64,000 nt of DNA, from assembly GCF_000331535.1 (NCBI RefSeq), contig NZ_AMZN01000051.1:1-64000 (forward strand). The letters are read 5' to 3'. The position numbers and the translations under genes were made by a program. This stretch comes from Fulvivirga imtechensis AK7 (GTDB taxonomy: Bacteria > Bacteroidota > Bacteroidia > Cytophagales > Cyclobacteriaceae). The notes beneath the pieces were generated by a model. The model was not told the origin of the DNA, did no database searches, and saw only the letters and a list, made by a program, of their open reading frames with translations. Within the stretch, counting starts at the first letter, position 1. The number at the start of each line of letters is the position of its first letter. Shown in pieces: positions 1-9,583 of this stretch.

Positions 1-148
1 GGGTGGTTTACAACCTCTGTTTCCTCAGTTTCTGCTATGGTAATAATGGTGTATTGTCATTATCCTCAAAATCAACTGAAAGTTGTTGATTTCCTCGGGA
101 TGACATCCTTAACCTAATAGCATTGGGGAGCCCACACGGAGTATTATC
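1..148. repeat. Intergenic repeat, copy 1 of a family also seen near 17362-17437
   Basis: No gene is visible here. The stretch from about 12 to 111 resembles 17362-17437: both have a Cctctgtttcctc-like start, then ATGGTGTA(A/T)TGTCATTATCC, then TCAAAATCAACT followed by AAAGTTGTTG and CCTCGG. The CCTCTGTGGTTAA-type motif of this family also recurs, inverted, at 35275-35345. It appears to be a dispersed intergenic repeat. Confidence 0.6.
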
Positions 149-2104
149 TCACCTCTGGATCATAACTTTTCTTGTATAGTGCTTTCCCTGAAGACTAACC
201 CTCACCAAATACAAACCAGGGGGGATAGAAGACAAGTCGATATTTGTTTGATCTGCATTTATCTTTTCGGGTAGCTTTAATATAGCCCCACGGGGTGAAA
301 TAATCTCTATTTGATACCTGGTACCCGGAAAGCTTGTTTGAAAATAGAGCCTTTTATTTGCGGGATTTGGATATAGTAGAAAAGGATCAGTTATTTGATC
401 CTGTTCAGATGTTGGGACTGCTGTTCTACGGGCGGAAGTTGTTGCGATGGTGCGGAGCTCGACTTTGAAAGCTGCATCAAAAACGCCATACGCGATATTG
501 CCGTACCAAAAATTACCACCGGCATATACATTGGAGTAGCTGTACTTTAAAGATGAATTGGTGAGCAAAATGGTATACTGTTGCCCATTGCTCAGCGCAG
601 GTCCATTTTGTAAACTGATGGTTTGCCAGCCGGCCGATTTGGATATATTGCTTTGCTCAAAGAATGCCGAACCCGAGACTGTATTCCCTTCATATATTTT
701 AAGGGTTGAATTGGATATGGGATTAACCAAATTGAATAAAACTGAAGTCGGAGTACCATCAACCGGTGAAGTAAAAGACTGTCCCATGTTTTGATTATTG
801 TTGTAGCTTAATATACCATTTCCATGGAGCTGTTCAATAGTTACGACAGAACCTCCGTCACCGGTCGGTAGAGTCGTTGCGGAAATTATATTACCAGTGG
901 CACGTTCTCCTGCTAACCCAATGGCTGTCACCTTATAATGGTATTTTGTGTCGGGTGAAAGCCCCGTGTCATTATAATCTTCAATATTAGCTGCCAAATT
1001 GGCCACGGTGCTGAATCCGTTTTCCGGATCTTCTGACCTCTCCACTTCGTAGGCTGTTTCTGCAGTGGATTTATCACGCCAGGTCAGCCGGATTTCATTG
1101 TCAGAAATGCCTACAGCCTGAATATTGTCAGGAGCCTCCAGTGGTGACATGGATGAGCCTGTAATACCGAAGAACTCCGCAGCGTAGTAGCTGGAGAAAA
1201 AGTTGACATCTGTAGCATAAGATCCGGTAGCGCCTCCCTGGTATTCTCCTGAGCCAGGATCAACTGCTACGGCATGTCCCATGCCGGTAATACTATATGA
1301 GACAACAACGTCTTGTTCGCTGCTATTTCGATAACTCTTTTTAGTCACTGCCGGATTACCAACAAACGGATTAATTTCTTCGTCAGAGGTTTGATCTACA
1401 CCATGAACATCCGTCCACTGCTCCATTAATTCTCTCTGATTCATAAAATATACCGTATAGTCGGATGTGCCATGAAAAGTGGCCAGCCTGGGCCAGGGGC
1501 CGCTATAGGAAGGGTAGGCATTTTTTACCAGGCTTCCCAGTTCCTGCGGAGACTTGTTGACATTCCCAAACATAGCCATAAATGCTGCATTGGAGCCAAT
1601 GGCTACCTTGTAAGGAAGTCCGCTCATTACAGCCCCGGCAGCGAATACATCAGGGTAGGTGGCCATCATTACTGTTGTCATGGCACCGCCTGCGGAAAAG
1701 CCGGTGACAAAAACACTGGTATTATCTAAGGAATAATGGTTTTTCATATAATCGACCATAGATTTTAAAGAAGCTGCCTCTCCCGAGCCACGGGCAATGT
1801 CCTGACTTTCAAACCAGTTGAAGCATTTGGATGAATTGTTGGCGCTGTTCTGTTCCGCGTAAATGACGTGAAAGCCATAACTATCAGCAAGGGAATTCCA
1901 CCCGCTTTCCAGAGCATACGAGGTGGCGCTTTGTGTACAGCCATGAAGTGCCAGTACCAAAGGGGCGTTATCAGGTACAGCGGGCGGAGAATACACATAC
2001 ATAGCCAGATTACCCGGATTGGAGCCAAAGTTGGTTACCCTGGTTTGAGGTAAGGCTATGCTATAAGTGAGAAATAGTGCAAGAAGTAGAGTGAGCCTTT
2101 TCAT
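149..2104 (-). CDS. Secreted PHB-depolymerase-type esterase with T9SS sorting domain
   Basis: A 651-residue secreted serine esterase of the poly(3-hydroxybutyrate) depolymerase / feruloyl-esterase-like alpha/beta hydrolase family. A signal peptide covers residues 1-19. The catalytic part spans about 25-315, with the oxyanion-side motif LALHGCTQ (51-58), nucleophile Ser137 in GFSAGG, likely Asp215 in HGTSDYTVYF and His277 in GMGHAV. A fibronectin type III domain follows (about 328-415), then a beta-rich domain (about 420-555). The last ~80 residues (LLYPNPANKRLYF, ending in KVMIQR) are a type A type IX secretion sorting domain, so the enzyme is probably exported and surface-anchored or released. 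Polyester, acetyl-xylan or feruloyl-polysaccharide substrates are all possible; sequence alone does not decide. Confidence 0.85.
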   Translation of the reverse strand: MKRLTLLLALFLTYSIALPQTRVTNFGSNPGNLAMYVYSPPAVPDNAPLVLALHGCTQSATSYALESGWNSLADSYGFHVIYAEQNSANNSSKCFNWFESQDIARGSGEAASLKSMVDYMKNHYSLDNTSVFVTGFSAGGAMTTVMMATYPDVFAAGAVMSGLPYKVAIGSNAAFMAMFGNVNKSPQELGSLVKNAYPSYSGPWPRLATFHGTSDYTVYFMNQRELMEQWTDVHGVDQTSDEEINPFVGNPAVTKKSYRNSSEQDVVVSYSITGMGHAVAVDPGSGEYQGGATGSYATDVNFFSSYYAAEFFGITGSSMSPLEAPDNIQAVGISDNEIRLTWRDKSTAETAYEVERSEDPENGFSTVANLAANIEDYNDTGLSPDTKYHYKVTAIGLAGERATGNIISATTLPTGDGGSVVTIEQLHGNGILSYNNNQNMGQSFTSPVDGTPTSVLFNLVNPISNSTLKIYEGNTVSGSAFFEQSNISKSAGWQTISLQNGPALSNGQQYTILLTNSSLKYSYSNVYAGGNFWYGNIAYGVFDAAFKVELRTIATTSARRTAVPTSEQDQITDPFLLYPNPANKRLYFQTSFPGTRYQIEIISPRGAILKLPEKINADQTNIDLSSIPPGLYLVRVSLQGKHYTRKVMIQR

Positions 2105-2429
2105 TGTAGTGAGGGTTTAGGTTATTTAAAATGGTTTTGAGATAATAGCCATTTTTGAAGACAATTAAGGTGTATTACCCAAGTGGTTATCTCATATTAC
2201 CACTTACTGATGAAAAGGAGAATGTATGAGCCCAAATAAAACACTATGACTTTACTGGATTATAAATATGCTTTCGTGCTTATTGTATTGATTATCAGTA
2301 GGAAATAGCGTGATGAAAATTGGTGGACTTTTCATCGTTTGCCTGAGGCGTATGTGTTAGAAATGGTTAGAAAAAAGTAGGTTCCAGCATCAACTGAAAC
2401 CTACATTATCTGACAAAACTTACTATTTA
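2105..2429. other. Intergenic, no gene seen
   Basis: Upstream region of the secreted esterase. It holds the receptor gene terminator (2371-2404) and the distal 6-bp target duplication TATTTA (2424-2429) of the mobile repeat. No open frame with coding character was found. Confidence 0.6.
2371..2404 (-). terminator. Intrinsic terminator for the TonB receptor gene
   Basis: Read on the minus strand this is GTAGGTTTCAG, a short loop, CTGGAACCTAC, then TTTTTT. It is a near-perfect 11-bp stem with a T tract in the orientation of the receptor gene ending at 2577. It lies about 170 bp beyond the stop codon; the 144-bp mobile repeat at 2430-2573 sits between them. Without the repeat and its duplication it would be about 20 bp downstream. 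Confidence 0.75.
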
Positions 2430-2573
2430 GTGTCTCTAAGAAAACGCCAATGTCTGCGTTACGTTTGCCCCAAAAATGCTCTCGTACCCCAGTACGCTCC
2501 GCTTTTTGGCACTTCATCCCGCTCTTTGGCGGGAACGTTTTCTTAAAGCCACTTAGAGTTTTCTTACAGCCAC
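2430..2573 (-). mobile_element. 144-bp MITE-like element, copy 1, at a stop codon
   Basis: The element begins GTGTCTCTAAGAAAAC on the plus strand and its other end, read inward on the minus strand, is GTGGCTGTAAGAAAAC, so it has ~16-bp imperfect terminal inverted repeats. It is flanked by perfect 6-bp direct repeats TATTTA (2424-2429 and 2574-2579; TAAATA on the minus strand). The proximal duplication contains the TAA stop (2577-2579) of the TonB receptor gene. Inside are a tandem duplication of GTGGCTnTAAGAAAAC and a hairpin TCCCGC-N6-GCGGGA. It is about 91% identical to the copy at 18687-18830. It has no coding capacity, so any movement would depend on a transposase elsewhere. Confidence 0.85.
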
Positions 2574-2576
2574 TAT

Positions 2577-5048
2577 TTATTTTATAGCAGGAAGGTCGAT
2601 CTTCAACTCTACAGAATAAAGCCTTCCGATGAATGGTGAAGCAGTAAATTCTCTGAATTCTGCATCGAACAGGTTAGTGACCTGACCGGAAACGGTAAAG
2701 ATATCATTGATATGGTACCCCACACCAAGATCAACATTCACAAAGCCTCCTAATGGGCCGTAGTTCCAGGTATCAGCGCTTCTGGCATCTTCCACCACAG
2801 GTACCCCTCTGTAAACAAGATCCTGTGTTTTTGCCGCGATCTGGAAGCTTGAGAAGTAGTCGTACTCCTGTACCCAACGGGTAAATACCGTTCCGAAGAA
2901 TTTATCACTGCTATAGTTCAGGCCTACTCCAAACTTATGGGTAGGTGCATTCACCAGCACATCCAGCTTATTTACCACACCATCTTTGTTGAAATCATTT
3001 TCCTCCAGGTTATCTTCATCTACAGAATAATCGAAGTAAGAGTAGTTAAAATCAAGATTCAGATTAGGGGTGAAACTGTAGTTAAGGCCTATGTCAAATC
3101 CGTAAGTGTTCACTTTCCCGAAGTTGACATAGGTGGCTACCAGACCCTGGTATACCGCATAAGCGTCCTGTACTTCTGATGTAGGCTGGTCACCTCTATG
3201 TGTGGTAACTCCTATTACCGTTACCGGGCTCAGGAAGTCTTCGGAGATATTGTAATATGCATTGGCATCCAGGAATAGCTTCTTAGCTGCTTGTCCTTTA
3301 TAGCCAATTTCAAAAGTCTGGATCTTTTCCACCTTCTGTTTCTCTACTTTTGAGCCATCTGCCAGTGTAAACCCTTCAGCATTGCCCAGGATCAGGCCTG
3401 AGAAAAGGTTGCCATACATGTTAAGAATAGTTGGTGCAGCTATACCCTGTGCGTAGGTCAGCCTGAATGAACCGTTGTTAACAGTTTTTACTATTCCTGC
3501 TTTCGGCACAAAGTTGAAGCCGTAGATCTCATGGTTATCACCTCTGAATGCAGTTGTTACTTTAAATCCTGATCCAAATTCACGCTCTAACTGTCCATAT
3601 ATGCCTGTTTGGTCTACTTGTATGTAGTCTTTTTCATTATTGTCCAACAGGTAGGTGCCGTGGCTGTTGGCGAGGTCGCGCTGCCACTGTGCTCCCAGCA
3701 CTATATTGAATTCGCTGAGTGTAGTATTGTATTGTACTTCGGCATTGTAACGCTGTGAGTCATCGATAAACCTGGCTCCGCTTGAGTAGGAATATTCACC
3801 CCTGGCTTCTGCATCAGGTAAGCCGGTATCTATGCCTATGTAGTATCTTTTTGTTCGCTCATCGATGGCATAGGTATCATCGGTTTTGCTGGTAGTCATA
3901 TAAGCCTGGGCGAACCAATGTGGTGAAGTATATTTCAACGAGTAATAGCTGATCTTCCAGTCTATGATCTGGTTCCGGCCCACGTTGGTGGGCGCCAGGT
4001 AGGTACTATTACTACCACCCCAACTGGCTATAATGTCGGCATCATCCGATACGTTGTAGTATAATGAGGCGCCCCCTCTAAGGAAACTGAAATCATTATC
4101 CAATTCAAGTTCTTCGTATCCTTCTTTGATACCATCCCGGCCGGGGTTGCCACTGGCATTTAGCCTGTCTATGTATACGGAATCGGCAAATTCAAATTCC
4201 TCGCCTTTGGTGTATTCTCCGGTGACCTTAATAGCCCATCTGTCGTTGAGCGCCTGGGCATGTCGCAGGCGCGCGGTGAGCATACTCTGATTACCTGCTC
4301 CGAGTGCGAAAGTGGTCCCTTCCGAGCTTCTGGGGTCTTTCGTGATGGTGTTGACCAATCCGTTGTGCGCATTGGGGCCATAAAGCGCTGCATTAGGGCC
4401 GAGGATAACTTCTATCCGGTCTACATCTTCCTTTATAATAGTCCCCAAAGGGCCGAAGGGCAGGCCTGTGGCTACCAGGGTGGCATAACGTCCATCGTTG
4501 ATCTGCAGGTTCTTGGAGTTAAAGTTGCTGTTAAAACCACGGATATTAATACCTGTACCAACAACACCTGATCTCACAAATTCTACGCCTTTTACACGTG
4601 CCAGTAATTCTCCCGGGTTGAAAGAAGGCAATTCGACAATTTGCCTCGAACTGATCAACTGGATGGTAGCAGGAGTTTCTGTAAGCTTTTCAGCCCTTCG
4701 TGTACCCGATATCACCACCTGATTGGATAAAAACAGGAGGGAGGGACTTAGGCTGATCGTTCCCAAATCGGTGATGTTGCCTGATACGGTAACTGACTTT
4801 TCCACCTCTTCATAGCCAACGAAACTGACTATTAATGCATATGAACCATCATCAACGTTAGATATGGTGAAGTTTCCGCTGAGGTCTGTAGTGGCTCCCT
4901 TTGTTGTTCCCTTTAGGGTTACATTAGCTCCCACGAGAGGCTCGCCACTGACTTCAATTACCTGCCCTTTGATACCTCCATCCTGCGCCTTTAACGAAAA
5001 GGATAACAGAAGCAAGAGCAGTGAACATATTGTAAAAAAATTCTTCAT
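2577..5048 (-). CDS. TonB-dependent receptor with CarboxypepD_reg-like domain
   Basis: An 823-residue outer-membrane receptor. A signal peptide (1-21, ending LKAQ) is followed by a carboxypeptidase-regulatory-like domain (about 24-105, GQVIEVSGEPLVGANVTLKG), a plug domain (about 115-235, with LLARVKGVEFVRSG and VILGPNAALYGPNAHNGLVN) and a 22-strand-type barrel to the C terminus. It is shorter than SusC proteins and has no SusD partner next to it, so it more likely imports a siderophore, cofactor or small ligand than a glycan. The substrate cannot be read from sequence. Its stop codon lies inside the target duplication of the mobile repeat at 2430-2573. Confidence 0.9.
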   Translation of the reverse strand: MKNFFTICSLLLLLLSFSLKAQDGGIKGQVIEVSGEPLVGANVTLKGTTKGATTDLSGNFTISNVDDGSYALIVSFVGYEEVEKSVTVSGNITDLGTISLSPSLLFLSNQVVISGTRRAEKLTETPATIQLISSRQIVELPSFNPGELLARVKGVEFVRSGVVGTGINIRGFNSNFNSKNLQINDGRYATLVATGLPFGPLGTIIKEDVDRIEVILGPNAALYGPNAHNGLVNTITKDPRSSEGTTFALGAGNQSMLTARLRHAQALNDRWAIKVTGEYTKGEEFEFADSVYIDRLNASGNPGRDGIKEGYEELELDNDFSFLRGGASLYYNVSDDADIIASWGGSNSTYLAPTNVGRNQIIDWKISYYSLKYTSPHWFAQAYMTTSKTDDTYAIDERTKRYYIGIDTGLPDAEARGEYSYSSGARFIDDSQRYNAEVQYNTTLSEFNIVLGAQWQRDLANSHGTYLLDNNEKDYIQVDQTGIYGQLEREFGSGFKVTTAFRGDNHEIYGFNFVPKAGIVKTVNNGSFRLTYAQGIAAPTILNMYGNLFSGLILGNAEGFTLADGSKVEKQKVEKIQTFEIGYKGQAAKKLFLDANAYYNISEDFLSPVTVIGVTTHRGDQPTSEVQDAYAVYQGLVATYVNFGKVNTYGFDIGLNYSFTPNLNLDFNYSYFDYSVDEDNLEENDFNKDGVVNKLDVLVNAPTHKFGVGLNYSSDKFFGTVFTRWVQEYDYFSSFQIAAKTQDLVYRGVPVVEDARSADTWNYGPLGGFVNVDLGVGYHINDIFTVSGQVTNLFDAEFREFTASPFIGRLYSVELKIDLPAIK

Positions 5049-5190
5049 AGTAGGATAGGGTTAATTGTTACCTCTAACCTAATCATTGCTGAGAGGGCAT
5101 TAAACCAGCATAAAAATAAGAAAGGGATGACTTTGAAGCTATTTAGCTTGTGTTTTTTATGTAACTATCTGTTTTATAGAAATTTATGTG

Positions 5191-6618
5191 CTAAAAATGT
5201 AGTGATGACTTTATTTCTTTGATGATGTGCGGAACATGTATCTGCAGGTCATCGAGAAGGTCTTGAATAACAGATGATTTGTGGTGGTTGGTCAGGTAAT
5301 CTTTGCCTGAAGTTGTTATAGCTTCAATCAACTTGTCCTCAGCTATTCGTCCTTCCATATACATTGACATTTCATAATACCACCTGATAGTGGGCAGGTA
5401 AATTGGTTTTTTCTGGTCTTCCCGGTCGCGTACAAGCAGTCCGTACCTTTTACAGGTATGTATCACCTTTTCATACTTTTCCTGCAGTAGGAGTGAATTG
5501 AGGTATGCCGTAAAGAAGATATACCATCTTTTGGCCAGTACATGCTCTTTGTTGATCCTCAAAAAGCTCTCAGCGTATCGCTCTCCATCCTGCGGCTGGT
5601 TGTTGAGGTTCAGGCACTTCACATAAAAAGCGACAAAGCCGATCTTATTGTGAAAGTTATGGGAAATTTTCATTTCTGTCATAGACTCCTTTAGCAGACT
5701 TAGGGCCTCGTCAATCTTTCCTCTTCTCAACAGAATAGAACTGAAATTGGTCAGGTATTGCAGATGGTCCGCATTTTTTTGCCGGATGGAGAGGTAGCCA
5801 TATTCTTCGGCCTGTTGAAGCACATCAAATTTTGAATGAAGCATCAGCCTGTTAGCATAATAGTTGTACAAGATCCTCCTGGAGTAGAAGAAGCCTTTGG
5901 CCAGCAGGCCGTCCAGATGGTCATAAAGCGTTTTCAGCTTATCAAATTCTCTATAGTTGAAGTACATGAAAGTAAGCCTGATGATAGCGAAATAGCGGTT
6001 GTTGCCATCCAGTTGTTCATTATAAAAGATGTCGGTGAGCCAGCTTTCCCAATGACGTGATTCCGTGTTGTTAAGAGAGTATTGATCGATGATATCTACG
6101 GTGGCCTGGTGTAGCTTCTGATTTACCTCCCGGGCCTTGTCATACGGATCTTTGTAGGCAGTGATGAACTGGTTAACGATCTTATGGTCATCATACCGGA
6201 GCCTGATCAGGAGAAAATGCCGGAAGTTGAGCATGAGCTCGTAGTATTTCATGAAATTATAGATGGGATGTCTATAGCTTTTGATGGTTTTGAGTAAAAG
6301 CAACTCATCTTCTGGCGTAATGGAGTCGGTCATGACCTTCCTGTCCATTTCATTGATCCATTCAAAGTGTTTGTCGACATTGATGTCGTCCAGCCTGGCA
6401 TCGATCCAGTTTTTGAGGTTGGTATATTTTCTTTTGTCGATGGAGGTGTCGTAGGACTCGGCTCTGTTGAAGTTATTGCTATTGTGGGCAATTTTTTCGA
6501 GGATGCTCTTTTTCTCTGGGTCTTCAAAATTTTCAACGCCCAGCAGATAAGATGCTTCATGAGGGAGTATCTTTTCTGCATATTCGCTAAACTTCTTTAG
6601 TTTCTTTTTAACGGCCAT
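5191..6618 (-). CDS. Uncharacterised cytoplasmic TPR-like helical protein
   Basis: About 475 residues, almost entirely alpha-helical. Repeated helix pairs such as NADHLQYLTNFSSILLRRGK and the following LLKESM segment resemble tetratricopeptide repeats in the C-terminal two thirds. There is no signal peptide and no enzymatic motif. I place the start at the ATG at 6618 (MAVKKKLKKF). The open frame continues to 6729, but that extra 37-residue stretch is encoded by the direct repeat 6638-6818 and reads as repeat-derived. No function is proposed; scaffold or regulatory roles are common for such repeats. Confidence 0.7.
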   Translation of the reverse strand: MAVKKKLKKFSEYAEKILPHEASYLLGVENFEDPEKKSILEKIAHNSNNFNRAESYDTSIDKRKYTNLKNWIDARLDDINVDKHFEWINEMDRKVMTDSITPEDELLLLKTIKSYRHPIYNFMKYYELMLNFRHFLLIRLRYDDHKIVNQFITAYKDPYDKAREVNQKLHQATVDIIDQYSLNNTESRHWESWLTDIFYNEQLDGNNRYFAIIRLTFMYFNYREFDKLKTLYDHLDGLLAKGFFYSRRILYNYYANRLMLHSKFDVLQQAEEYGYLSIRQKNADHLQYLTNFSSILLRRGKIDEALSLLKESMTEMKISHNFHNKIGFVAFYVKCLNLNNQPQDGERYAESFLRINKEHVLAKRWYIFFTAYLNSLLLQEKYEKVIHTCKRYGLLVRDREDQKKPIYLPTIRWYYEMSMYMEGRIAEDKLIEAITTSGKDYLTNHHKSSVIQDLLDDLQIHVPHIIKEIKSSLHF

Positions 6619-6637
6619 AATGGTTTGCTTCGTTTCT

Positions 6638-6818
6638 GATCTGCATAGATCCCTACTTGGGTCGGGATGACCGCCTGGTGGAGAGTAGATTACCTCCATT
6701 ATCTTGTCATCTCTCGTGTTGCTCCTCATGGTCGGGATGACCTGGCTTTGTAAAGCTTGTCCTTCATCGCGCGGTCATCTCGACTGTAAGGAGAGATCTA
6801 TTCATCTCTGAACTTCTA
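6638..6818. repeat. Direct repeat copy A (~180 bp)
   Basis: Starts GATCTGCATAGATCCC and ends with GAGAGATCTATTCATCTCTG plus AACTTCTA. Matches copy B at 6930-7099 with roughly 80% identity and several short indels. Both copies contain (G/T)TCGGGATGA/GGGATAAC-type and GCTCGT/GCTTGTCCTTCATCGC blocks. It sits directly upstream of the TPR-like gene and has no open frame of its own. Confidence 0.75.
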
Positions 6819-6929
6819 CCTTTAAATACATTCCCCCTAACGAAGGTTACTACCTGCCATTTTATTACCATAGCTATCTTCTTACCAAGAGCAAAGGCCA
6901 AAATGCAGTAGCACCTTTGCTGCGATCTT

Positions 6930-7099
6930 GATCTGCATAGACCCCTCCTTGGGTCGGGATAACTGCCTGGTGAAGAGCAAATTCCTCTATTATCGCGTGT
7001 TGTTCCTCATGTTTGGGATGTCCTGGCTTCGTAAAGCTCGTCTTTCATCGCCCGGTCATCTCGACTGCAAGGAGAGATCTATTCATCTCTGTGCTTCTA
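6930..7099. repeat. Direct repeat copy B (~170 bp)
   Basis: Second copy of the repeat at 6638-6818, same orientation, separated from it by about 110 bp. Its 3' part, TCATCTCGACTGCAAGGAGA then GATCTATTCATCTCTG, is the best-conserved block. No transposase, spacer regularity or terminal target duplication was seen. The rest of the 6619-7158 gap holds no gene. Confidence 0.75.
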
Positions 7100-7158
7100 T
7101 GACTGCTCGGTAGTGACACGTTTTCAATCCCATCATTTTCCATGCTATACCCGATTTA

Positions 7159-8103
7159 TTACCTTCCTCCAAGAAAATCAACAATAATCCTATTGAATAT
7201 ATCAGGTTTTTCGAAGGGAACAAAATGTCCGCATTCGCGGATCATTTTTAGCTGACTGTTCGGGAGTTGCTCGTGTCCTTTTTTTGCAATGTCGGCAGTG
7301 GTCACGGCTTTATGTAAGATCGGGTTTGGAATTAGCGCATCATTTTCACCATAAACCACCATAACAGGTTGCTGAAGATCCTTTAATTGTTGAAATACCG
7401 GCTCATCCAGCATTCCCGATACCCCTTTGGATATCGTCTTGCAGTATAGCATGAAATCTTTAGCGGCTGTCATCTTGATGCGATCCTGGATCATGAATTC
7501 TACATCGGCAGTCATTTTATAGAAGTTTAGCCCATAATTAAACCTGATCTGTTCCGGGCTGGCAGCGGCTACTGCCTCCGGTTTAAAAATCGACCTTAGC
7601 CAGATGGCTTCTTTCTCATTAAACGTTTCAAAACCTGCAGGTGCCGCGAGTATCAGCGATTCTACTTTTTCCGGATATTGTAGCGCTACGGTCATGCTTA
7701 CCTGGGCGCCCATGGAATGCCCGACCATAGTTACTTTTTCCAGCTTTAGCTTTTCAATAAGCTGATTGATCGATTGCGCGTAGTAGCTCATCGTGGCATG
7801 GGAAAGGCTTTTCGAAGAACGGCCATAGCCGGGGAGATCAATGGCGATACAGCGGTAGTGCTTTTTTAGTTCGGGTATGTTTTTCTGCCAGGAGGGGAGG
7901 TAGGTGGCCAGGCCATGCACAAAAATCAATGTTTTATCTCCCCTGCCTTCATCTACATAAGCAATGGTAGTGCTGTCGTTGATATCCAGGTAATGGGTTG
8001 TAAATGAATAGGGTTTAATAATGCTGGCGATGGTTCGTTCTTGAGACATAGCTGATAAGGAAATCAGTAATAAGCACAGAGAAAAGAGATATTTAACTTT
8101 CAT
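7159..8103 (-). CDS. Secreted alpha/beta hydrolase
   Basis: A 314-residue alpha/beta-fold hydrolase with a signal peptide (1-20, cut near AMSQ). The oxyanion motif FVHGL (61-65), nucleophile Ser130 in GHSMG, an Asp in VVYGENDALIP and a His in ECGHFVPFEKP give a complete triad. A helical lid lies between about 160 and 240. It is the last gene of a five-gene operon; its start overlaps the end of the acyl-CoA ligase gene by 11 bp, indicating translational coupling. Given the ligase and KAS III-like neighbours, an ester or thioester of an unusual acid is a plausible substrate, acting in the periplasm. That role is inference. Confidence 0.85.
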   Translation of the reverse strand: MKVKYLFSLCLLLISLSAMSQERTIASIIKPYSFTTHYLDINDSTTIAYVDEGRGDKTLIFVHGLATYLPSWQKNIPELKKHYRCIAIDLPGYGRSSKSLSHATMSYYAQSINQLIEKLKLEKVTMVGHSMGAQVSMTVALQYPEKVESLILAAPAGFETFNEKEAIWLRSIFKPEAVAAASPEQIRFNYGLNFYKMTADVEFMIQDRIKMTAAKDFMLYCKTISKGVSGMLDEPVFQQLKDLQQPVMVVYGENDALIPNPILHKAVTTADIAKKGHEQLPNSQLKMIRECGHFVPFEKPDIFNRIIVDFLGGR

Positions 8104-9583
8104 AATGCAATGTTTTTAAAGCTTTCCGATCGATTTTACCGCTATCATTTTTGGGAAGCTCATCGATGGTTACAAAGTATTTTGGTATCTTAAATTTAGC
8201 CAGTTTGTCACAGCAAAAGGATTGAATTCCATCAGTCTTGTATCCTTCCTTTATTACTATGTAAGCCTTGCCTACTTCACCCCATTTATCATCCGGTACA
8301 CCGACAACGGCTACTTCGCTCACCCCTTCAGCAGAGATCAGCACTCGTTCTACTTCAGCAGGGTACACGTTCTCCCCGCCGGAAATAAACATACACTTTT
8401 TCCGGTCGACCACATACAGGTATCCCTCATCGTCTTTTTCCATCAGGTCCCCGGTCCTGAACCAGCCATCACTGATCGCCTCTCTGGTGGCTTCTTCGTT
8501 TTGCCAGTAGCCGGGGGTAACCACCTCACCTCTGAGACAAAATTCACCTATCTCACCAGGCCGCACTTCCTGCATGTTTTCATCGAATAGTGCGGCTTCT
8601 ACATAGAAATTTGGCTTGCCGATCGACCCCAGCTTGCGTTCTGCATCCTCCTGGTGCAACGAAGTCAGGTTCGGGCCTACTTCCGTTAACCCATAGCCCT
8701 GTCTGATGCTGATGCCTTTGTTGTGCCAGCGCTTGATCACGGGGTGGGGCAGGGCTTCGCCACCTACAATGAAGTACCTGAGTTTTTCCAGTTTTACTTT
8801 ATCAAAAGCAGGCGCATCCATCATCATTTTAAGCATAGTTGGAACGCCCATAAAAACAGTGGACTGCTGTTGATCCAGCAGATTTAACAGGTGTTCTGCA
8901 TCAAATTTCTTAACAATGCCTACAGTAGCGCCCCGGTGGAGCATTGGGGTGAGCAGTACGTTCCACCCGCCGGTATGAAAGGCAGGCATGCAGTTGATGG
9001 TGTGGTCATTCGGGGTAAGCGCCAGGCTCATGGTGGTATTCAGGCTATTCCAAAATAGCATCTTGTAAGTATATATTGCCCCTTTCGGGAAACCGGTAGT
9101 GCCGGAAGTGTATAAAATGAATAAGGGATCATCTTCACGCAATGATACAGGCTCGGTTTCTTTGATAGCTATTTTTTCTATGAGTGCGGAAAGGTCCTCG
9201 AGTATTTCAGTATGGATCGACCTGGCGTTTTTTAACAATGCTACCTTTTGAAGAAATTGCCGATCGTGTAGTATGAGGGCAGGGCTACAGTTTTCTATTA
9301 AAAAATCTATCTCGGCAGGTGCCAGCCTGTAGTTGACTGGCACGATAATAATACCACACTTCTGAGCTGCTCCAAACAATGTGACCAATTCCAGGCTATG
9401 TTCTGCGACCACTAGTACCCGATCTCCCTTGGTTACATTCCAGGCCCTGAGCAAAGCCACAAGTTTAATGGCGTTGGTATTTAAATACGAATAAGTGAGG
9501 TTTCGTTCCGTTTCATACTCCTCAATCGCAATCTTGTCAGGATTGTAAATGGCCCACTTGCTTAACCAGTCTTTAGTGTACAT
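8093..9583 (-). CDS. Acyl-CoA ligase (AMP-binding, ANL superfamily)
   Basis: A 496-residue adenylate-forming enzyme that should activate a carboxylic acid to its CoA thioester. Visible ANL motifs are the P-loop LYTSGTTGFPKGA, GYGLTEVGP, GWFRTGDLMEKDDEGYLYVVDR (quoted in part) and the C-terminal catalytic lysine motif PKNDSGKIDRKAL. It has the length of soluble medium/long-chain or aromatic acid ligases. It overlaps both neighbours by 11 bp, following a symporter gene, so a likely task is trapping an imported acid as its CoA ester. Substrate chain length cannot be read from sequence. Confidence 0.9.
   Translation of the reverse strand: MYTKDWLSKWAIYNPDKIAIEEYETERNLTYSYLNTNAIKLVALLRAWNVTKGDRVLVVAEHSLELVTLFGAAQKCGIIIVPVNYRLAPAEIDFLIENCSPALILHDRQFLQKVALLKNARSIHTEILEDLSALIEKIAIKETEPVSLREDDPLFILYTSGTTGFPKGAIYTYKMLFWNSLNTTMSLALTPNDHTINCMPAFHTGGWNVLLTPMLHRGATVGIVKKFDAEHLLNLLDQQQSTVFMGVPTMLKMMMDAPAFDKVKLEKLRYFIVGGEALPHPVIKRWHNKGISIRQGYGLTEVGPNLTSLHQEDAERKLGSIGKPNFYVEAALFDENMQEVRPGEIGEFCLRGEVVTPGYWQNEEATREAISDGWFRTGDLMEKDDEGYLYVVDRKKCMFISGGENVYPAEVERVLISAEGVSEVAVVGVPDDKWGEVGKAYIVIKEGYKTDGIQSFCCDKLAKFKIPKYFVTIDELPKNDSGKIDRKALKTLHYES

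Noticed and set aside
6619-6729. Upstream start of the TPR-like protein
   Set aside because: The extra residues come from a dispersed direct repeat whose second copy is non-coding.
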